From Francisella adeliensis (GTDB taxonomy: Bacteria > Pseudomonadota > Gammaproteobacteria > Francisellales > Francisellaceae): a stretch of 64,000 bases of DNA. The stretch is from contig NZ_CP021781.1 in the NCBI RefSeq assembly GCF_003290445.1, positions 868,001 to 932,000 on the forward strand. The letters run 5' to 3'. The translations under genes and the position numbers were made by a program. Each line of letters starts with the position of its first letter. The stretch's first letter is position 1. Positions 1 through 8,689 of this stretch are shown in pieces. The notes under the pieces are model-generated. The model saw nothing but the letters and a program-made list of their open reading frames with translations. It did no database searches and was not told where the DNA came from.

Positions 1-220
1 TGTAACCAATTCTTCCGCCTAAAATAACACCAAGTGCGATGTAGAAAGTTAGATCGCCTGCTTGATCTGGCGAAAATGGAGCCCAAGGTTTTTTTTTCGC
101 TCTATATCTAAGTAGCATCCATCCAGAAAAAATTCCAAAAAGATACATTAAGCCATACCAATGAACTTTAATAGGACCCAAATGTATTGCTACAGGGTCA
201 ATATGAGGATACTGTAACAT
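1..220 (-). CDS. lgt: Prolipoprotein diacylglyceryl transferase Lgt (N-terminal part)
   Basis: Lgt transfers diacylglycerol from phosphatidylglycerol to the lipobox cysteine of prelipoproteins in the inner membrane. About 73 residues are visible, reading from ATG at 218-220 off the left edge. The start [20 protein letters not shown], then [10 protein letters not shown] and [12 protein letters not shown], match the N-terminal membrane segments of Lgt. It lies 9 nt downstream of rne on the same strand and is probably co-transcribed with it. The gene is cut by the window edge, not broken. Confidence 0.9.
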   Translation of the reverse strand, partial: MLQYPHIDPVAIHLGPIKVHWYGLMYLFGIFSGWMLLRYRAKKKPWAPFSPDQAGDLTFYIALGVILGGRIGY

Positions 221-229
221 TTAACAGCC

Positions 230-2920
230 TTATCTTATTGATTGAGATTCAAAGTCAATAGCAGGTGAGTAGTTAATAAACTCTTCTTTTACTGATGTTT
301 TACTCTGTTGCTTAGGAGCATCTTTAGCTTTAGCTTCAGTTTTTTCTTGCTTAGGAGCTTTTTGCTTCTTATCAGAAGGTTTTTTTATTTCTTCTTTTGG
401 AGCATTTACCTCTACTTCATTAAGCGTAGTTGTTTCTGCTACTGCAACTACTTTTTCTTCTACTGAAACAGTAGCTTCAAGAGGCGCCTCGGATATAACT
501 ACATTTTCACTGTCGTTATGCTTAATTGACTTTTCTTCGTTAGCAACTTTTTTAGTTTCAGTAGCTTTGATTTCAGCATCTACAGATACGGTGTTAAATC
601 TAAGATACTTGTGAGTTTTACCTTTTTCAGTTGTAGTGATTTTAGCAGAGCCATCGTCTTTTAAACTATCGTAGTTTTCAAGCACATCTGTAACCATTAC
701 TGACATAAACTCATCAGGGTTTTTAGAGATTACTTTCTTAATGTTATCTACTTCACTCGTTGTAACTTTATTAGCGTACTTAACTTTAGTGATATCAACA
801 ACTTCTTCAGCATTATTTAGGTTTAAGTTACTACTTCTGCTTGAGCTATTGTTTCTATTGTTCGATTTTTTATCAAACTTATCATTTCTCTTATCGTTAC
901 GGTTGTTACGATCACCTTTCTCACTTTTGTCGTTGCGATTATTTTCGCTACGATTAGGACGATTGTTGTCACGTTGCTCATTATTACGAGGACGTTGATC
1001 TTGTTTTTGGTTATCGTTTTGGTTACTGCGATTAGAGTTTTCAGGACGAGATTTTTTTAAATCATTATTTTTATTCTCATTCTTGTTATAATTTTTATTT
1101 TGCTCTTTAGTTACAGGCTTTTGAGGTTTATTCTCTTGCTTAGGCTGAGCTTTTTCAACTTGTGCTTGAGGTTTTGTTTCTTCATTAGCAAAAGACCCAA
1201 AAAGTTTGCTAAAGAAGCCTTTTTTTTCAGCAGGTTTAACTGGAGCAACAACTTCTTTTTGTTTGATTTTAGGAGCTTGTTGCTTAGTTTCTTCCTGATT
1301 ATTTTCTTGCTTTGCTTCAACTTTTTGTTGAGGTTTTTCAGATTTAATAACTTTAGTCATATCAACAGCAGCTTGAGTTTTTTTAGCAGCTTTTGGTACT
1401 TCAACACTATAAACTTCTTCTATAAGATCTGGACTTGTTTTGTTGGATTTATAACTAGAACCCCATATTCTTTGCATCTGAAACTTAGGAGCTTCAAGGT
1501 TGAAGTTAGGTATAAGCATAACTTTAACATTAGTGACCTTCTCTATTTCAACGATATTATCTCTTTTTTCATTAAGAATATAAGCTGCAATATCGACAGG
1601 TACTTGTACACGAATTTCATTAGTATCATCTTTCATAGCTTCAGCACGAACTTTTCTTAAAATAGTAAGAGCTGTTGCTTGAGTAGTTTTAATGAAACCA
1701 TGGCCTTCACAACGAGGACATTTTTGCATTACACTTTCACTTAGTGAAGAGCTAAGTCTTTGTCTTGAAATTTCAACAAGCCCAAGTTTAGAAATGCGAG
1801 ACATTTGGATTCTAGCTTTATCTTGTTGTAAAGCTTCCATAAGCTTTTCTTCAACTTGCTTTCTATTCGGGAAAAAGCTCATATCGATAAAGTCAATAAT
1901 CACAAGACCACCTAAGTCTCGGATTCTAAGTTGTCTTGCAACTTCTTCAGCAGCTTCCATGTTTGTTTTGAAAGCAGTAGTTTCAACATCTTCAGCCTTA
2001 TTTGCACGAGATGAGTTAACATCAACAGCAACTAAAGCTTCTGTAGTATCTATAACGATTGAACCACCAGAAGGTAGACGAATTTCTCTTTTGTAAGCAT
2101 TTTCAATTTGCTGATCAATACCAAACTGAGCAAATATAGGTAAATCCTCATCATAGAGTTTAACTTTGTTGATGTTAAAACTTTGTCTTAATAGACCTAG
2201 TTGTCTTTTTACATCTTCAAAACATTCTTTAGAGTCTACAACAATTTCTTTAACATCTTCTTTTAAATGATCTCTAACCGTACGGATTATAATGTCACTT
2301 TCTTTATGTAAAAGAGTTGGCTTTTTGATTTTGTGATAAGCACGAGAAATAGAGCTCCATAACTCAGCAAGAGTATCAAAGTCATGTTTTAATTCTTCAA
2401 AAGTACACTCAACACAAGCTGTTCTAGCAATTACGCTCATGTTTTTTGGCATATTTAAATCTTTTAAATATTTTTTAAGCTTTTCTCTATCATCACCTTC
2501 AACACGACGAGAAATACCACCACCAGAAGGATTGTTTGGTAATAAAACCATGTATGATCCTGCAAGTGTAATGAAAGTAGTTAAAGCAGCACCTTTATCG
2601 CCTCTTTCTTCCTTATCAATTTGTACTATAAGCTCTTGACCTTCAGATAAAAGGTGGGCAATATTATCTCCCTTAGGAGTATCTTTTAGGTAGTATTCTG
2701 AAACTTCTTTAAATGGTAAAAAACCATTTTTTTCTTCGCCGTAGTTTACAAAAATTGCATTTAAACTAGGTTCAATTCTTGAGATATAACCTTTGTAAAT
2801 ATTAGCTTTTTTTTGCTCTCTATCTACATTTTCAATATCTAAATCTATAAGTTTTCCATTATCAAGAGTAGCGATTCTAGTTTCCTCATTACTCTTACTG
2901 TTAATTAGTATTTTTTTCAT
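230..2920 (-). CDS. rne: Ribonuclease E
   Basis: Endoribonuclease that starts mRNA decay and processes rRNA and tRNA precursors. The S1 RNA-binding domain covers about residues 35-125. The DNase I-like catalytic core carries the two Mg-binding Asp regions, seen as AVDVNSSRANK and VIIDFIDMSF. The zinc-link motif CPRCEGHG, which joins subunits in the tetramer, lies near residues 400-410. After about residue 500 the protein becomes a low-complexity tail rich in Asn, Arg, Lys and Gln (about 600-720). Such tails in RNase E scaffold degradosome partners and RNA. At 896 aa it is RNase E-sized rather than RNase G-sized. The roughly 260 nt upstream may be a regulatory leader, as known for rne elsewhere. 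Confidence 0.95.
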   Translation of the reverse strand: MKKILINSKSNEETRIATLDNGKLIDLDIENVDREQKKANIYKGYISRIEPSLNAIFVNYGEEKNGFLPFKEVSEYYLKDTPKGDNIAHLLSEGQELIVQIDKEERGDKGAALTTFITLAGSYMVLLPNNPSGGGISRRVEGDDREKLKKYLKDLNMPKNMSVIARTACVECTFEELKHDFDTLAELWSSISRAYHKIKKPTLLHKESDIIIRTVRDHLKEDVKEIVVDSKECFEDVKRQLGLLRQSFNINKVKLYDEDLPIFAQFGIDQQIENAYKREIRLPSGGSIVIDTTEALVAVDVNSSRANKAEDVETTAFKTNMEAAEEVARQLRIRDLGGLVIIDFIDMSFFPNRKQVEEKLMEALQQDKARIQMSRISKLGLVEISRQRLSSSLSESVMQKCPRCEGHGFIKTTQATALTILRKVRAEAMKDDTNEIRVQVPVDIAAYILNEKRDNIVEIEKVTNVKVMLIPNFNLEAPKFQMQRIWGSSYKSNKTSPDLIEEVYSVEVPKAAKKTQAAVDMTKVIKSEKPQQKVEAKQENNQEETKQQAPKIKQKEVVAPVKPAEKKGFFSKLFGSFANEETKPQAQVEKAQPKQENKPQKPVTKEQNKNYNKNENKNNDLKKSRPENSNRSNQNDNQKQDQRPRNNEQRDNNRPNRSENNRNDKSEKGDRNNRNDKRNDKFDKKSNNRNNSSSRSSNLNLNNAEEVVDITKVKYANKVTTSEVDNIKKVISKNPDEFMSVMVTDVLENYDSLKDDGSAKITTTEKGKTHKYLRFNTVSVDAEIKATETKKVANEEKSIKHNDSENVVISEAPLEATVSVEEKVVAVAETTTLNEVEVNAPKEEIKKPSDKKQKAPKQEKTEAKAKDAPKQQSKTSVKEEFINYSPAIDFESQSIR

Positions 2921-2958
2921 TATTTTAAATTCCTTTTGTGTAATTCATAATTGACTGT

Positions 2959-3090
2959 TTAACGAGTCAATTCGTTTTTAGATCTCTGGATTTGTAAGCC
3001 TTCGATCTTCTTAATTAAATCACTAGTAAATATATGACCGTTTAGTACAGCAATAAGTTGATTAAATTTACCATCTTTAATCAGCTTCAT
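2959..3090 (-). CDS. Possible 43-aa small protein in the rne leader
   Basis: An open frame of 43 codons starts at ATG 3088-3090 and ends at TAA 2959-2961. It reads MKLIKDGKFNQLIAVL and continues with a mixed charged/hydrophobic composition to LTR. It is on the same strand as rne, 38 nt upstream of its start codon. I see no good Shine-Dalgarno before the ATG and recognise no family. It could be a leader ORF, a leaderless small gene, a decayed gene, or chance in AT-rich DNA. Confidence 0.22.
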   Translation of the reverse strand: MKLIKDGKFNQLIAVLNGHIFTSDLIKKIEGLQIQRSKNELTR

Positions 3091-3183
3091 ATATATGGTA
3101 GTGATTTTGTAAAAGTAGTATGTATACAATTATTTGATATAATACCAATATTGACTATTAATTAAAAGAAGTAATAAAGTTTA

Positions 3184-4380
3184 ATGAGCTTTATATACCT
3201 AGATTACGCAGCGACAACACCACTTAGTAAGCAAGTAAGATCAATGCTTGTTGATTCAATAAATGATGATACTAGTTTTTTTAATTCTGGTTCTTCTACT
3301 TATGAAGAGGCTCAACAGATTAAGAGTCAGATTGAGCAAGCAAGAGCTACCATCGCTGACACGATAAATGTACTCCCTCGTGAGATAATATTTACATCAG
3401 GAGCTACAGAATCAAATAACCTTGCTATTAAAGGTGTTGCTTATGCTTGCAAAAACAAAGGTAATCATATAATTACATCAAAAGCTGAACATAAAGCAGT
3501 GTTAGATGTTTGTAAGTACCTTGAAACAGAAGGTTTTGAGATTACATACCTTGATGTTAATCATCATGGTCAGATTAATATAGAAGAGTTAAAGAAAAGT
3601 ATTACACCAAATACAATTTTGGTAAGCTTGATGGCTGTAAATAATGAACTAGGGACAAAAAATAATCTTTTAGATATCGGTGGGGTTACAAAGCAAAACA
3701 AAATACTATTTCATGTCGATGCAGCTCAAGGTTATGGAAAGGTTAATATTGATATTAAAGCTATGAATATAGATCTACTTTCAGTATCTGGTCATAAAAT
3801 ATATGCTCCAAAAGGAGTGGGTTTTTTATATGTAAGATCAAAAGCTCCTAAAGTAAAACTTGCTAAACAGATTCATGGAGGTTCCCAAGAATATAACATT
3901 AGAGCTGGTACGCTAGCTAATCAGCAGATATTTGCACTTGCTCAAGCTAGTAAGGAGATGTTTGAAAATTTCGATAAGAATTTTGATTATATTTCTAATT
4001 TAAGAAGAGTTTTTTTAGATATGTTGTTATCAAATGTTGAAACTAAAGAACAGGTCGTGATCAATACTTCTCTTGAGTACAGCTATCCTGGTATTTTAAA
4101 TTTAACGATAAAAAACATTAAAGCTGAAACCCTTTTAGCGATGTTGCCAAATATCTGTATATCTACAGGTTCTGCGTGTAATTCTCGAGCGATTGAACCA
4201 TCCCATGTGTTAACAGCAGTAGGTTTATCAGCTGAGTATGCTGATAGTACTATAAGAATTTCTTTTGGTATTATGACAACTAAATATGAAGTTATAACTG
4301 TAGCAAATAAGATGCTTGAAAAGATAAGTCTACTGAACGCTATATCTCCCCAAAAAGCTGATGGAGGAGAGAATGTATAG
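3184..4380 (+). CDS. Cysteine desulfurase (NifS/IscS class)
   Basis: PLP enzyme that removes sulfur from cysteine to give alanine and an enzyme persulfide, used for Fe-S clusters and thio-modified tRNA. The N-terminus MSFIYLDYAATTPLS is typical. The PLP lysine lies in SGHKIYAPKGVG near residue 205. The catalytic cysteine is in STGSACNSRAIEPSHVL near residue 331. It has 398 aa, close to IscS. A TATAAT box stands at 3138-3143. The next gene overlaps its end by 8 nt, and no iscU or iscA follows, so this is not a full isc operon and the sulfur acceptor is not obvious. Confidence 0.92.
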   Translation: MSFIYLDYAATTPLSKQVRSMLVDSINDDTSFFNSGSSTYEEAQQIKSQIEQARATIADTINVLPREIIFTSGATESNNLAIKGVAYACKNKGNHIITSKAEHKAVLDVCKYLETEGFEITYLDVNHHGQINIEELKKSITPNTILVSLMAVNNELGTKNNLLDIGGVTKQNKILFHVDAAQGYGKVNIDIKAMNIDLLSVSGHKIYAPKGVGFLYVRSKAPKVKLAKQIHGGSQEYNIRAGTLANQQIFALAQASKEMFENFDKNFDYISNLRRVFLDMLLSNVETKEQVVINTSLEYSYPGILNLTIKNIKAETLLAMLPNICISTGSACNSRAIEPSHVLTAVGLSAEYADSTIRISFGIMTTKYEVITVANKMLEKISLLNAISPQKADGGENV

Positions 4381-4687
4381 TGATATTATGAAGGATTGCT
4401 TAGAGATGATAAAAGTTACAGATGCTCAGGTAAGTGCTGAACAACTAAAATATAGTGTTAGAGATGGTTATGCAGAGATTGAATTGTACATTTCAAATAA
4501 GCGAGTCAGCTATAGAGTAAAAGGTGATCCATATATAATTGCAATGGTAAAGTGGTTGCAAATATATTTATCTAATAATGATACATTTAAGTTAAGTTTA
4601 AATACTTTCATTGAAAAATTTGAACTACCAGATAATAAACTCAGAAATGCTATTTTAATGATGGAACTTATTGAGCAACTTAAATGA
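4373..4687 (+). CDS. Small protein with faint SufE-like pattern, unknown function
   Basis: I chose ATG 4373 because GGAGG sits 5 nt before it; an earlier in-frame ATG at 4361 overlaps that RBS. The product is 104 aa and overlaps the desulfurase stop. The C-terminal half (VKGDPYIIAMVKWLQIYL, then a helix ending in RNAILMMELIEQL) resembles the GDS..IVKGL...L core and closing helix of SufE/CsdE sulfur acceptors. Where SufE has its catalytic Cys, this protein reads DGYAEIE and has none; its only Cys is near the N-terminus. A regulatory or scaffold partner of the desulfurase is my inference. The gene is real by RBS and operon context, but the family call is weak. Confidence 0.75.
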   Translation: MYSDIMKDCLEMIKVTDAQVSAEQLKYSVRDGYAEIELYISNKRVSYRVKGDPYIIAMVKWLQIYLSNNDTFKLSLNTFIEKFELPDNKLRNAILMMELIEQLK

Positions 4688-5385
4688 AAGATCAACTATA
4701 TGAATTTTACATATTACACCAACAAAAGTACAAAGAGAATGCATTGTTGGTATCTATATTTACTCGTGAGTTTGGTAAATTGTCAGCAATCATTAGGGTA
4801 CCAAAAAAACAAGCGAATCTTTATCAGCCTTTGGTTAAATTAAGAGGGCAGATTTCTCTCTCAAAGAAAGCTACTGGGCTTAGTAAGGTTTATAATATCG
4901 AACTTGTAGAATCATTTTATAAAAAATCTTATATAAATTTATTATCGTTACAATATTTGAATGAGCTTTTGTATTTGTTGTTAAGTTACTCACATGAAGA
5001 GTACAAGCTATTTGAAAAATATAATTTTGTTATTGAGAATATTATAGATGAAAATTATAGGTATTTACTAAGGTTTTTTGAATTAGAATTGCTTGAAAGT
5101 CTAGGGCAAGGCATTTATATATGTGATGATAGTGACGGTAATGAAATTCAATCCGATAAAAGTTACTCTATAACTGGATATGGATTTAAACTGATAAGTG
5201 ATGAATCTTTACAATCTATAAAAGGGGAGAGCCTGCTTAAAATCAATCAGTCAATTAGTCTTTGGAATGATATTGATTTGAAGGCTATTTCAAAGGTTAT
5301 AAGAATCAATATTGATAGCTTGTTGACGGACAAGGAGTTAAAGAGTCGTAGACTTTTAATTGATTATCTTAATTTGAAAAAATAA
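4684..5385 (+). CDS. recO: DNA repair protein RecO
   Basis: RecO binds ssDNA and SSB and, with RecR, loads RecA at gaps. The protein is 233 aa, near the 242 aa of E. coli. It starts with the OB-fold domain (DQLYEFYILHQQKYKENALL, then FTREFGKLSAIIRV), followed by the helical domain containing LQYLNELLYLLL. As in many gammaproteobacterial RecO proteins, no zinc cysteine cluster is seen. ATG 4684 overlaps the stop of the small upstream gene (4685-4687), so the two are translationally coupled. Confidence 0.88.
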   Translation: MKDQLYEFYILHQQKYKENALLVSIFTREFGKLSAIIRVPKKQANLYQPLVKLRGQISLSKKATGLSKVYNIELVESFYKKSYINLLSLQYLNELLYLLLSYSHEEYKLFEKYNFVIENIIDENYRYLLRFFELELLESLGQGIYICDDSDGNEIQSDKSYSITGYGFKLISDESLQSIKGESLLKINQSISLWNDIDLKAISKVIRINIDSLLTDKELKSRRLLIDYLNLKK

Positions 5386-5605
5386 TTCTAGTTTAAATAT
5401 AAGTATTTCGTTATTTACTATAGGCTAATACGGCCTGCTTTTCCCGTAATAGAAAAATATGCAAAGCCCCCATAGCATCAGTATATTGTGGCCCAAAACA
5501 AATAGATAAAACTCACAACTTATTACTCAAATAGTTTTATTTTCTATTTATTTTTTTGTAACTATTAACCTCTGTAAACCTAAAATCAAAATAGGTTATT
5601 TGAGT
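5386..5605. other. Intergenic region with a less AT-rich patch and inverted repeats
   Basis: This 220-nt gap separates recO from the convergent dedA pair. At 5420-5490 the sequence is clearly richer in G and C than its surroundings. An imperfect hairpin pairs CTAATACGG near 5423-5431 with CCGTAATAG around 5444-5452. ACTCAAATA at 5525-5533 recurs inverted as TATTTGAGT at 5597-5605. Several frames stay open for 30-40 codons without convincing starts. It may hold a terminator, a small RNA or a mobile-element relic; I cannot decide. Confidence 0.3.
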
Positions 5606-6262
5606 TTAAATTGAGTTTTTTGAAAAAAGTTTACTTTTCATTGCTTTTAAGAATGATATGGCTGCTGGAACTACAGAAACGGCAATGATTACAATTATAA
5701 ATAATCCAAAGTTTTTGCGAACAAAGTCATTGTTGCTAAACATAAATGCTAAATATGTGATTGAATAAACCCAGATAAACGCTCCTAATATACCCATGGC
5801 AACAAATTTAGGATATCTCATACGAGCCATACCAGCTGTAAATGGCATAAATGTACGCACAATGGGTGTAAATCTAGCTAGTATAATAGCTGCAGCTCCA
5901 TACTTGTCAAAGAAGCTTTGAGCTTTATCAAGGTGAGCTGTTTTCAGTATTCTAGCATCATCCTTAAATATTCTTTTACCAATAAGTCTACCTAAGAAGT
6001 AGTTGCAAGAATCTCCTAATACAGCTGCTAAAACAAGAATCGGAGCAACGAGGTGGACGTTAAGAGTAGTTGCTGCACCGGTTAATCCAATGGCAAATAA
6101 AAGTGAATCTCCTGGAAGGAAGGGAGTAATTACAAATCCTGTTTCACAAAAAATAACTGCAAAAAGCAGTAAATAAGTCCAGTCACCAAGAATGTTAATG
6201 TATGAACTGATAAATTGATCTAGGTGTAAAATGATATTAAATAACGCTACGATAGTATCCAT
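5606..6262 (-). CDS. DedA family membrane protein (first of two)
   Basis: DedA proteins (SNARE-associated/VTT domain) are inner-membrane proteins tied to recycling of undecaprenyl phosphate and membrane homeostasis. This 218-aa copy shows the family signature: FCETGFVITPFLPGDSLLF near residues 40-58, then GDSCNYFLGRLIG and FDKYGAAAIILARFTPIVRT, with hydrophobic segments throughout. It lies 54 nt downstream of a clearly related copy, which points to tandem duplication. The substrate of this copy cannot be read from sequence. Confidence 0.9.
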   Translation of the reverse strand: MDTIVALFNIILHLDQFISSYINILGDWTYLLLFAVIFCETGFVITPFLPGDSLLFAIGLTGAATTLNVHLVAPILVLAAVLGDSCNYFLGRLIGKRIFKDDARILKTAHLDKAQSFFDKYGAAAIILARFTPIVRTFMPFTAGMARMRYPKFVAMGILGAFIWVYSITYLAFMFSNNDFVRKNFGLFIIVIIAVSVVPAAISFLKAMKSKLFSKNSI

Positions 6263-6316
6263 ATTTTCGCTTTTGGTATTTTAATCGTTAAATTATAGGG
6301 AAATAATGATTAAAGG

Positions 6317-6943
6317 TTAAGTTTTTTTCGCTTTTATTTTATTTGAGATATATTTATAGAATGTTTGAATAGCTACAAATATTACAATTAGCATTATTAT
6401 AGTTGTAAGATTTTCTCTAACAAAATCATTGTCACTAAAGAAATATACAGTATAAGTAATTGAGAAAGACCATATGATTGCGGAAATAACACCTAACAAA
6501 ACAAACTTAGGGTAGTTCATACGACCAATACCTGCAACAAATGGCGTTAAGGTTCTAACAAATGCAATAAACCTAGAAAATAAGATTGCTTTATTGCCAT
6601 GTTTATCCATAAATTTTTTCGTTCGTATTAGGTGAGCTGTTTTAAAGACTCTTGCATGAGTAGTAAAAAACTTATCACCAATGAGTTTACCAGTAATATA
6701 GTTACAGGAATCACCAAGAATAGCCCCAAGACAAATAGCTAATACAGCAAAATGTATATTTAAACCAGTTGCAGCGGCTGTAAGACCTACAGTAAACAGC
6801 AGTGAATCCCCAGGGAAAAATATTCCAAATATCGATCCTGTTTCACAGAATATTATAAAAAATAACAATATATAAAACCATGGGCCAAGACCGTTTACAA
6901 ATTCACTAATATTTGAGTTAAAGTGCATGAGTGATTCAAGCAT
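6317..6943 (-). CDS. DedA family membrane protein (second of two)
   Basis: This 208-aa paralogue of the neighbouring DedA protein has the same landmarks: FCETGSIFGIFFPGDSLLF, GDSCNYITGKLIG and KHGNKAILFSRFIAFVRTLT. The conserved acidic and arginine residues that DedA transporters need are present (E in FCET, D in PGDS, R in SRF and VRT). Its start overlaps the bolA-like gene by 8 nt, placing it in the 6S/5-FCL/bolA transcription unit. Role inferred from family: polyprenyl-phosphate or phospholipid flipping. Confidence 0.9.
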   Translation of the reverse strand: MLESLMHFNSNISEFVNGLGPWFYILLFFIIFCETGSIFGIFFPGDSLLFTVGLTAAATGLNIHFAVLAICLGAILGDSCNYITGKLIGDKFFTTHARVFKTAHLIRTKKFMDKHGNKAILFSRFIAFVRTLTPFVAGIGRMNYPKFVLLGVISAIIWSFSITYTVYFFSDNDFVRENLTTIIMLIVIFVAIQTFYKYISNKIKAKKT

Positions 6944-7220
6944 TTTTAGACTCCTTATTAGCTAATAACTTTATAGATAAAGCATGAATATGTTCCATAA
7001 GTGGATCCACAGCTTTATAAATGTTTTTATGAGCATTAATTTTAGAGATTGAGTTTAATTTATCTGATACTATTTCAAGAGCAAAATGTCTTTTACCCTC
7101 GATAAAGCCTTTGTGTTTTTTATGTTTATGAGTTTCATCAATAATTTTGATAAATGCTGCTGAATCAATGTCTTTTAATAAGCTTTGACGGATTTTTTCG
7201 ATTAGTGCAGATTCATCCAT
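6936..7220 (-). CDS. BolA family protein
   Basis: BolA proteins pair with monothiol glutaredoxins to hold a [2Fe-2S] cluster in iron trafficking and stress response. The 94-aa protein has the family pattern: RHFALEIVSDKL, then HKNIYKAVDPLMEHIHALSI near the C-terminus, where the invariant His of IHALSI is a cluster ligand. It also has a Lys/His-rich stretch (DETHKHKKHKGF). The start ATG overlaps the stop of the upstream 5-FCL gene by one base (TAATG), so the two are coupled. Confidence 0.85.
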   Translation of the reverse strand: MDESALIEKIRQSLLKDIDSAAFIKIIDETHKHKKHKGFIEGKRHFALEIVSDKLNSISKINAHKNIYKAVDPLMEHIHALSIKLLANKESKNA

Positions 7221-7765
7221 TATAGTATCCTAGTTGGCGTGATTATTAAATCAAGCTGAATATCATGATTATCTACGATAATATCATTATTTTGTTGTTC
7301 ATCAAAGGCTATACCTATAGTTATTGGTAAAAATGTGTTTTTTTTGAAACTAAAAGAATAGTCATAAAAACCACCTCCCATTCCCATTCGGTATTTATTT
7401 TGATTAAAACCAACTATGGGTACTATAACTAGGTCAAGTTCCCATGGGGCAATTATATCCTTGGCATTATGTATAGGTTCTTTGATTTTATATTTATTTA
7501 AATAATATTGTCCAGTATCTTTTGCAAACCACATACAGTGTTTAAGATGAGGATGTACTATTGGTAGATAAGTTGTTAATGAGTTGTTTATAGTGGTTGT
7601 ATTGACTTCATTAATTAAAGATACGAAGCTTGCTATCTTTGAATTTGGATAATGTTTTGAAATATGCTCTAGCAGTTTATTGCAAATGTCTTGGGAAAGC
7701 TTATGCTTATTATTAAGATTGTTGCGAATTTGTAGTAGATTGTTGCGAATTTCAGATTTAGTCAT
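7220..7765 (-). CDS. fau: 5-formyltetrahydrofolate cyclo-ligase
   Basis: Converts 5-formyl-THF to 5,10-methenyl-THF with ATP, rescuing folate from a dead-end form. The motif YRMGMGGGFYDYSF near residues 122-135 is the ATP/substrate signature of the family. The N-terminus MTKSEIRNNLLQIRNNL is the usual helical start. The length is 181 aa, typical for the family. It directly follows 6S RNA on the same strand, the conserved ssrS-ygfA arrangement of gammaproteobacteria, and heads a run into bolA and dedA. Confidence 0.93.
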   Translation of the reverse strand: MTKSEIRNNLLQIRNNLNNKHKLSQDICNKLLEHISKHYPNSKIASFVSLINEVNTTTINNSLTTYLPIVHPHLKHCMWFAKDTGQYYLNKYKIKEPIHNAKDIIAPWELDLVIVPIVGFNQNKYRMGMGGGFYDYSFSFKKNTFLPITIGIAFDEQQNNDIIVDNHDIQLDLIITPTRIL

Positions 7766-7775
7766 AAATTTAATT

Positions 7776-7969
7776 AGCTACCCGAGTTACCGTTTTAGTT
7801 CAATGTTCTTGATCCCTTTAAGGTTCAAGTGGGTGTCATAGTTCCAACATTGGGTTTCTTTGTGAATACTAATGTATCAAAGCTTACTCTCTAGTCAAAA
7901 CACCAAAACTCCCTATTTTAGTATTATCGGCTCAAGATTGTAACTAAATCACAAACAACCCAGGTAGCT
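7776..7969 (-). ncRNA. ssrS: 6S RNA
   Basis: 6S RNA mimics an open promoter and binds sigma70 RNA polymerase in stationary phase. On the minus strand the 5' end (GCTACCTGGGTT, 7957-7968) pairs with the 3' end (AACTCGGGTAGC, 7777-7788), with only wobble deviations, closing a rod of about 194 nt. Internally, GAGCCGATA lies in the 5' half as in E. coli 6S. The 3' half has the hairpin CTTGAACC/GGATCAAG. Position just upstream of the 5-FCL gene is the classic synteny. The exact ends are estimated from the closing stem. Confidence 0.88.
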
Positions 7970-8017
7970 AAACTGTTAACTGGAGTTACGTGAACCACAG
8001 TTTAAATTATATAAGCT

Positions 8018-8045
8018 ATTATAATTGATAACTTAAAAGATTCAA
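8018..8045 (-). promoter_or_regulatory. Candidate sigma70 promoter of 6S RNA
   Basis: On the minus strand TTGAAT (8040-8045) and TATAAT (8018-8023) are separated by 16 nt. Transcription would begin near 8010, about 40 nt before the 5' end suggested by the 6S closing stem. That fits a precursor trimmed at its 5' end, as happens for other 6S RNAs. Confidence 0.5.
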
Positions 8046-8149
8046 AAAGTTTTAACACCAAATATTTTCCTCAAAAGACTATTACTAGGTACATATATAA
8101 AGTAAAATATTATGTTAATAAAATATAACTACAAAACACTATTATTCAT

Positions 8150-8686
8150 ATGCAAAATGAAAAACCGAATTTTGAAGATGTGCGTGAAGCACTGAATATC
8201 ATGCAGGCATTAACAACAGCGTCAGAGTCTCATGGGCTTTTGTGTGCGTTGTTTAGCTTTGGAGCTGAAGTGAAATTTACAGCGTGGTCAGATTCTTTGA
8301 TGACAAAGTCACTAGAAGAGGGTGATTTAGTTGCTATATCTGCACTGCAAACTATGAAAAAACTATATGATTATACTAAAGCTCAGTTTGATGAAAAGGG
8401 TTTAAGCTTTGATTTATTTATTCCTGCAGATGATGAGGAACTTTGTTATCGAGCAGAAGGCTTAGCTAACTGGATAAAAGGTTTTTTATCAGGCGTGGGA
8501 CTTTTTGGTTTAGATTTTGAAAAGACTGATAAAAAAGATGTTAAAGAAGCGATAAATGACCTAATGCAGATATCTTATATGGATCATAGTGAGTTAGGTG
8601 ATGATGAAGATAGCGAGGCTGATTTTTTAGAACTTTTAGAATATACACGAGTAGCAGTATTACTTATAGATAGTGAGAAAGTTTAG
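8150..8686 (+). CDS. ygfB: YgfB/UPF0149 family protein
   Basis: The 178-aa acidic helical protein has family features: ESHGLLCALFSFG near the N-terminus and YRAEGLANWIKGFLSGVGLF in the middle. It ends in a helix with acidic DDEDSEADFLELLEYTRV. YgfB proteins are cytosolic; in Pseudomonas one modulates transcription through AlpA, but the general role is unclear. It stands divergent from 6S RNA and 3 nt before ubiH. E. coli has zapA and pepP in this neighbourhood; both are absent here. Confidence 0.88.
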   Translation: MQNEKPNFEDVREALNIMQALTTASESHGLLCALFSFGAEVKFTAWSDSLMTKSLEEGDLVAISALQTMKKLYDYTKAQFDEKGLSFDLFIPADDEELCYRAEGLANWIKGFLSGVGLFGLDFEKTDKKDVKEAINDLMQISYMDHSELGDDEDSEADFLELLEYTRVAVLLIDSEKV

Positions 8687-8689
8687 CTT

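Noticed and set aside
741-2639. Several open frames on the plus strand opposite rne
   Set aside because: They are shadows of the rne codon pattern: rich in Leu/Ser/Phe runs, without RBS, inside a well-supported gene.
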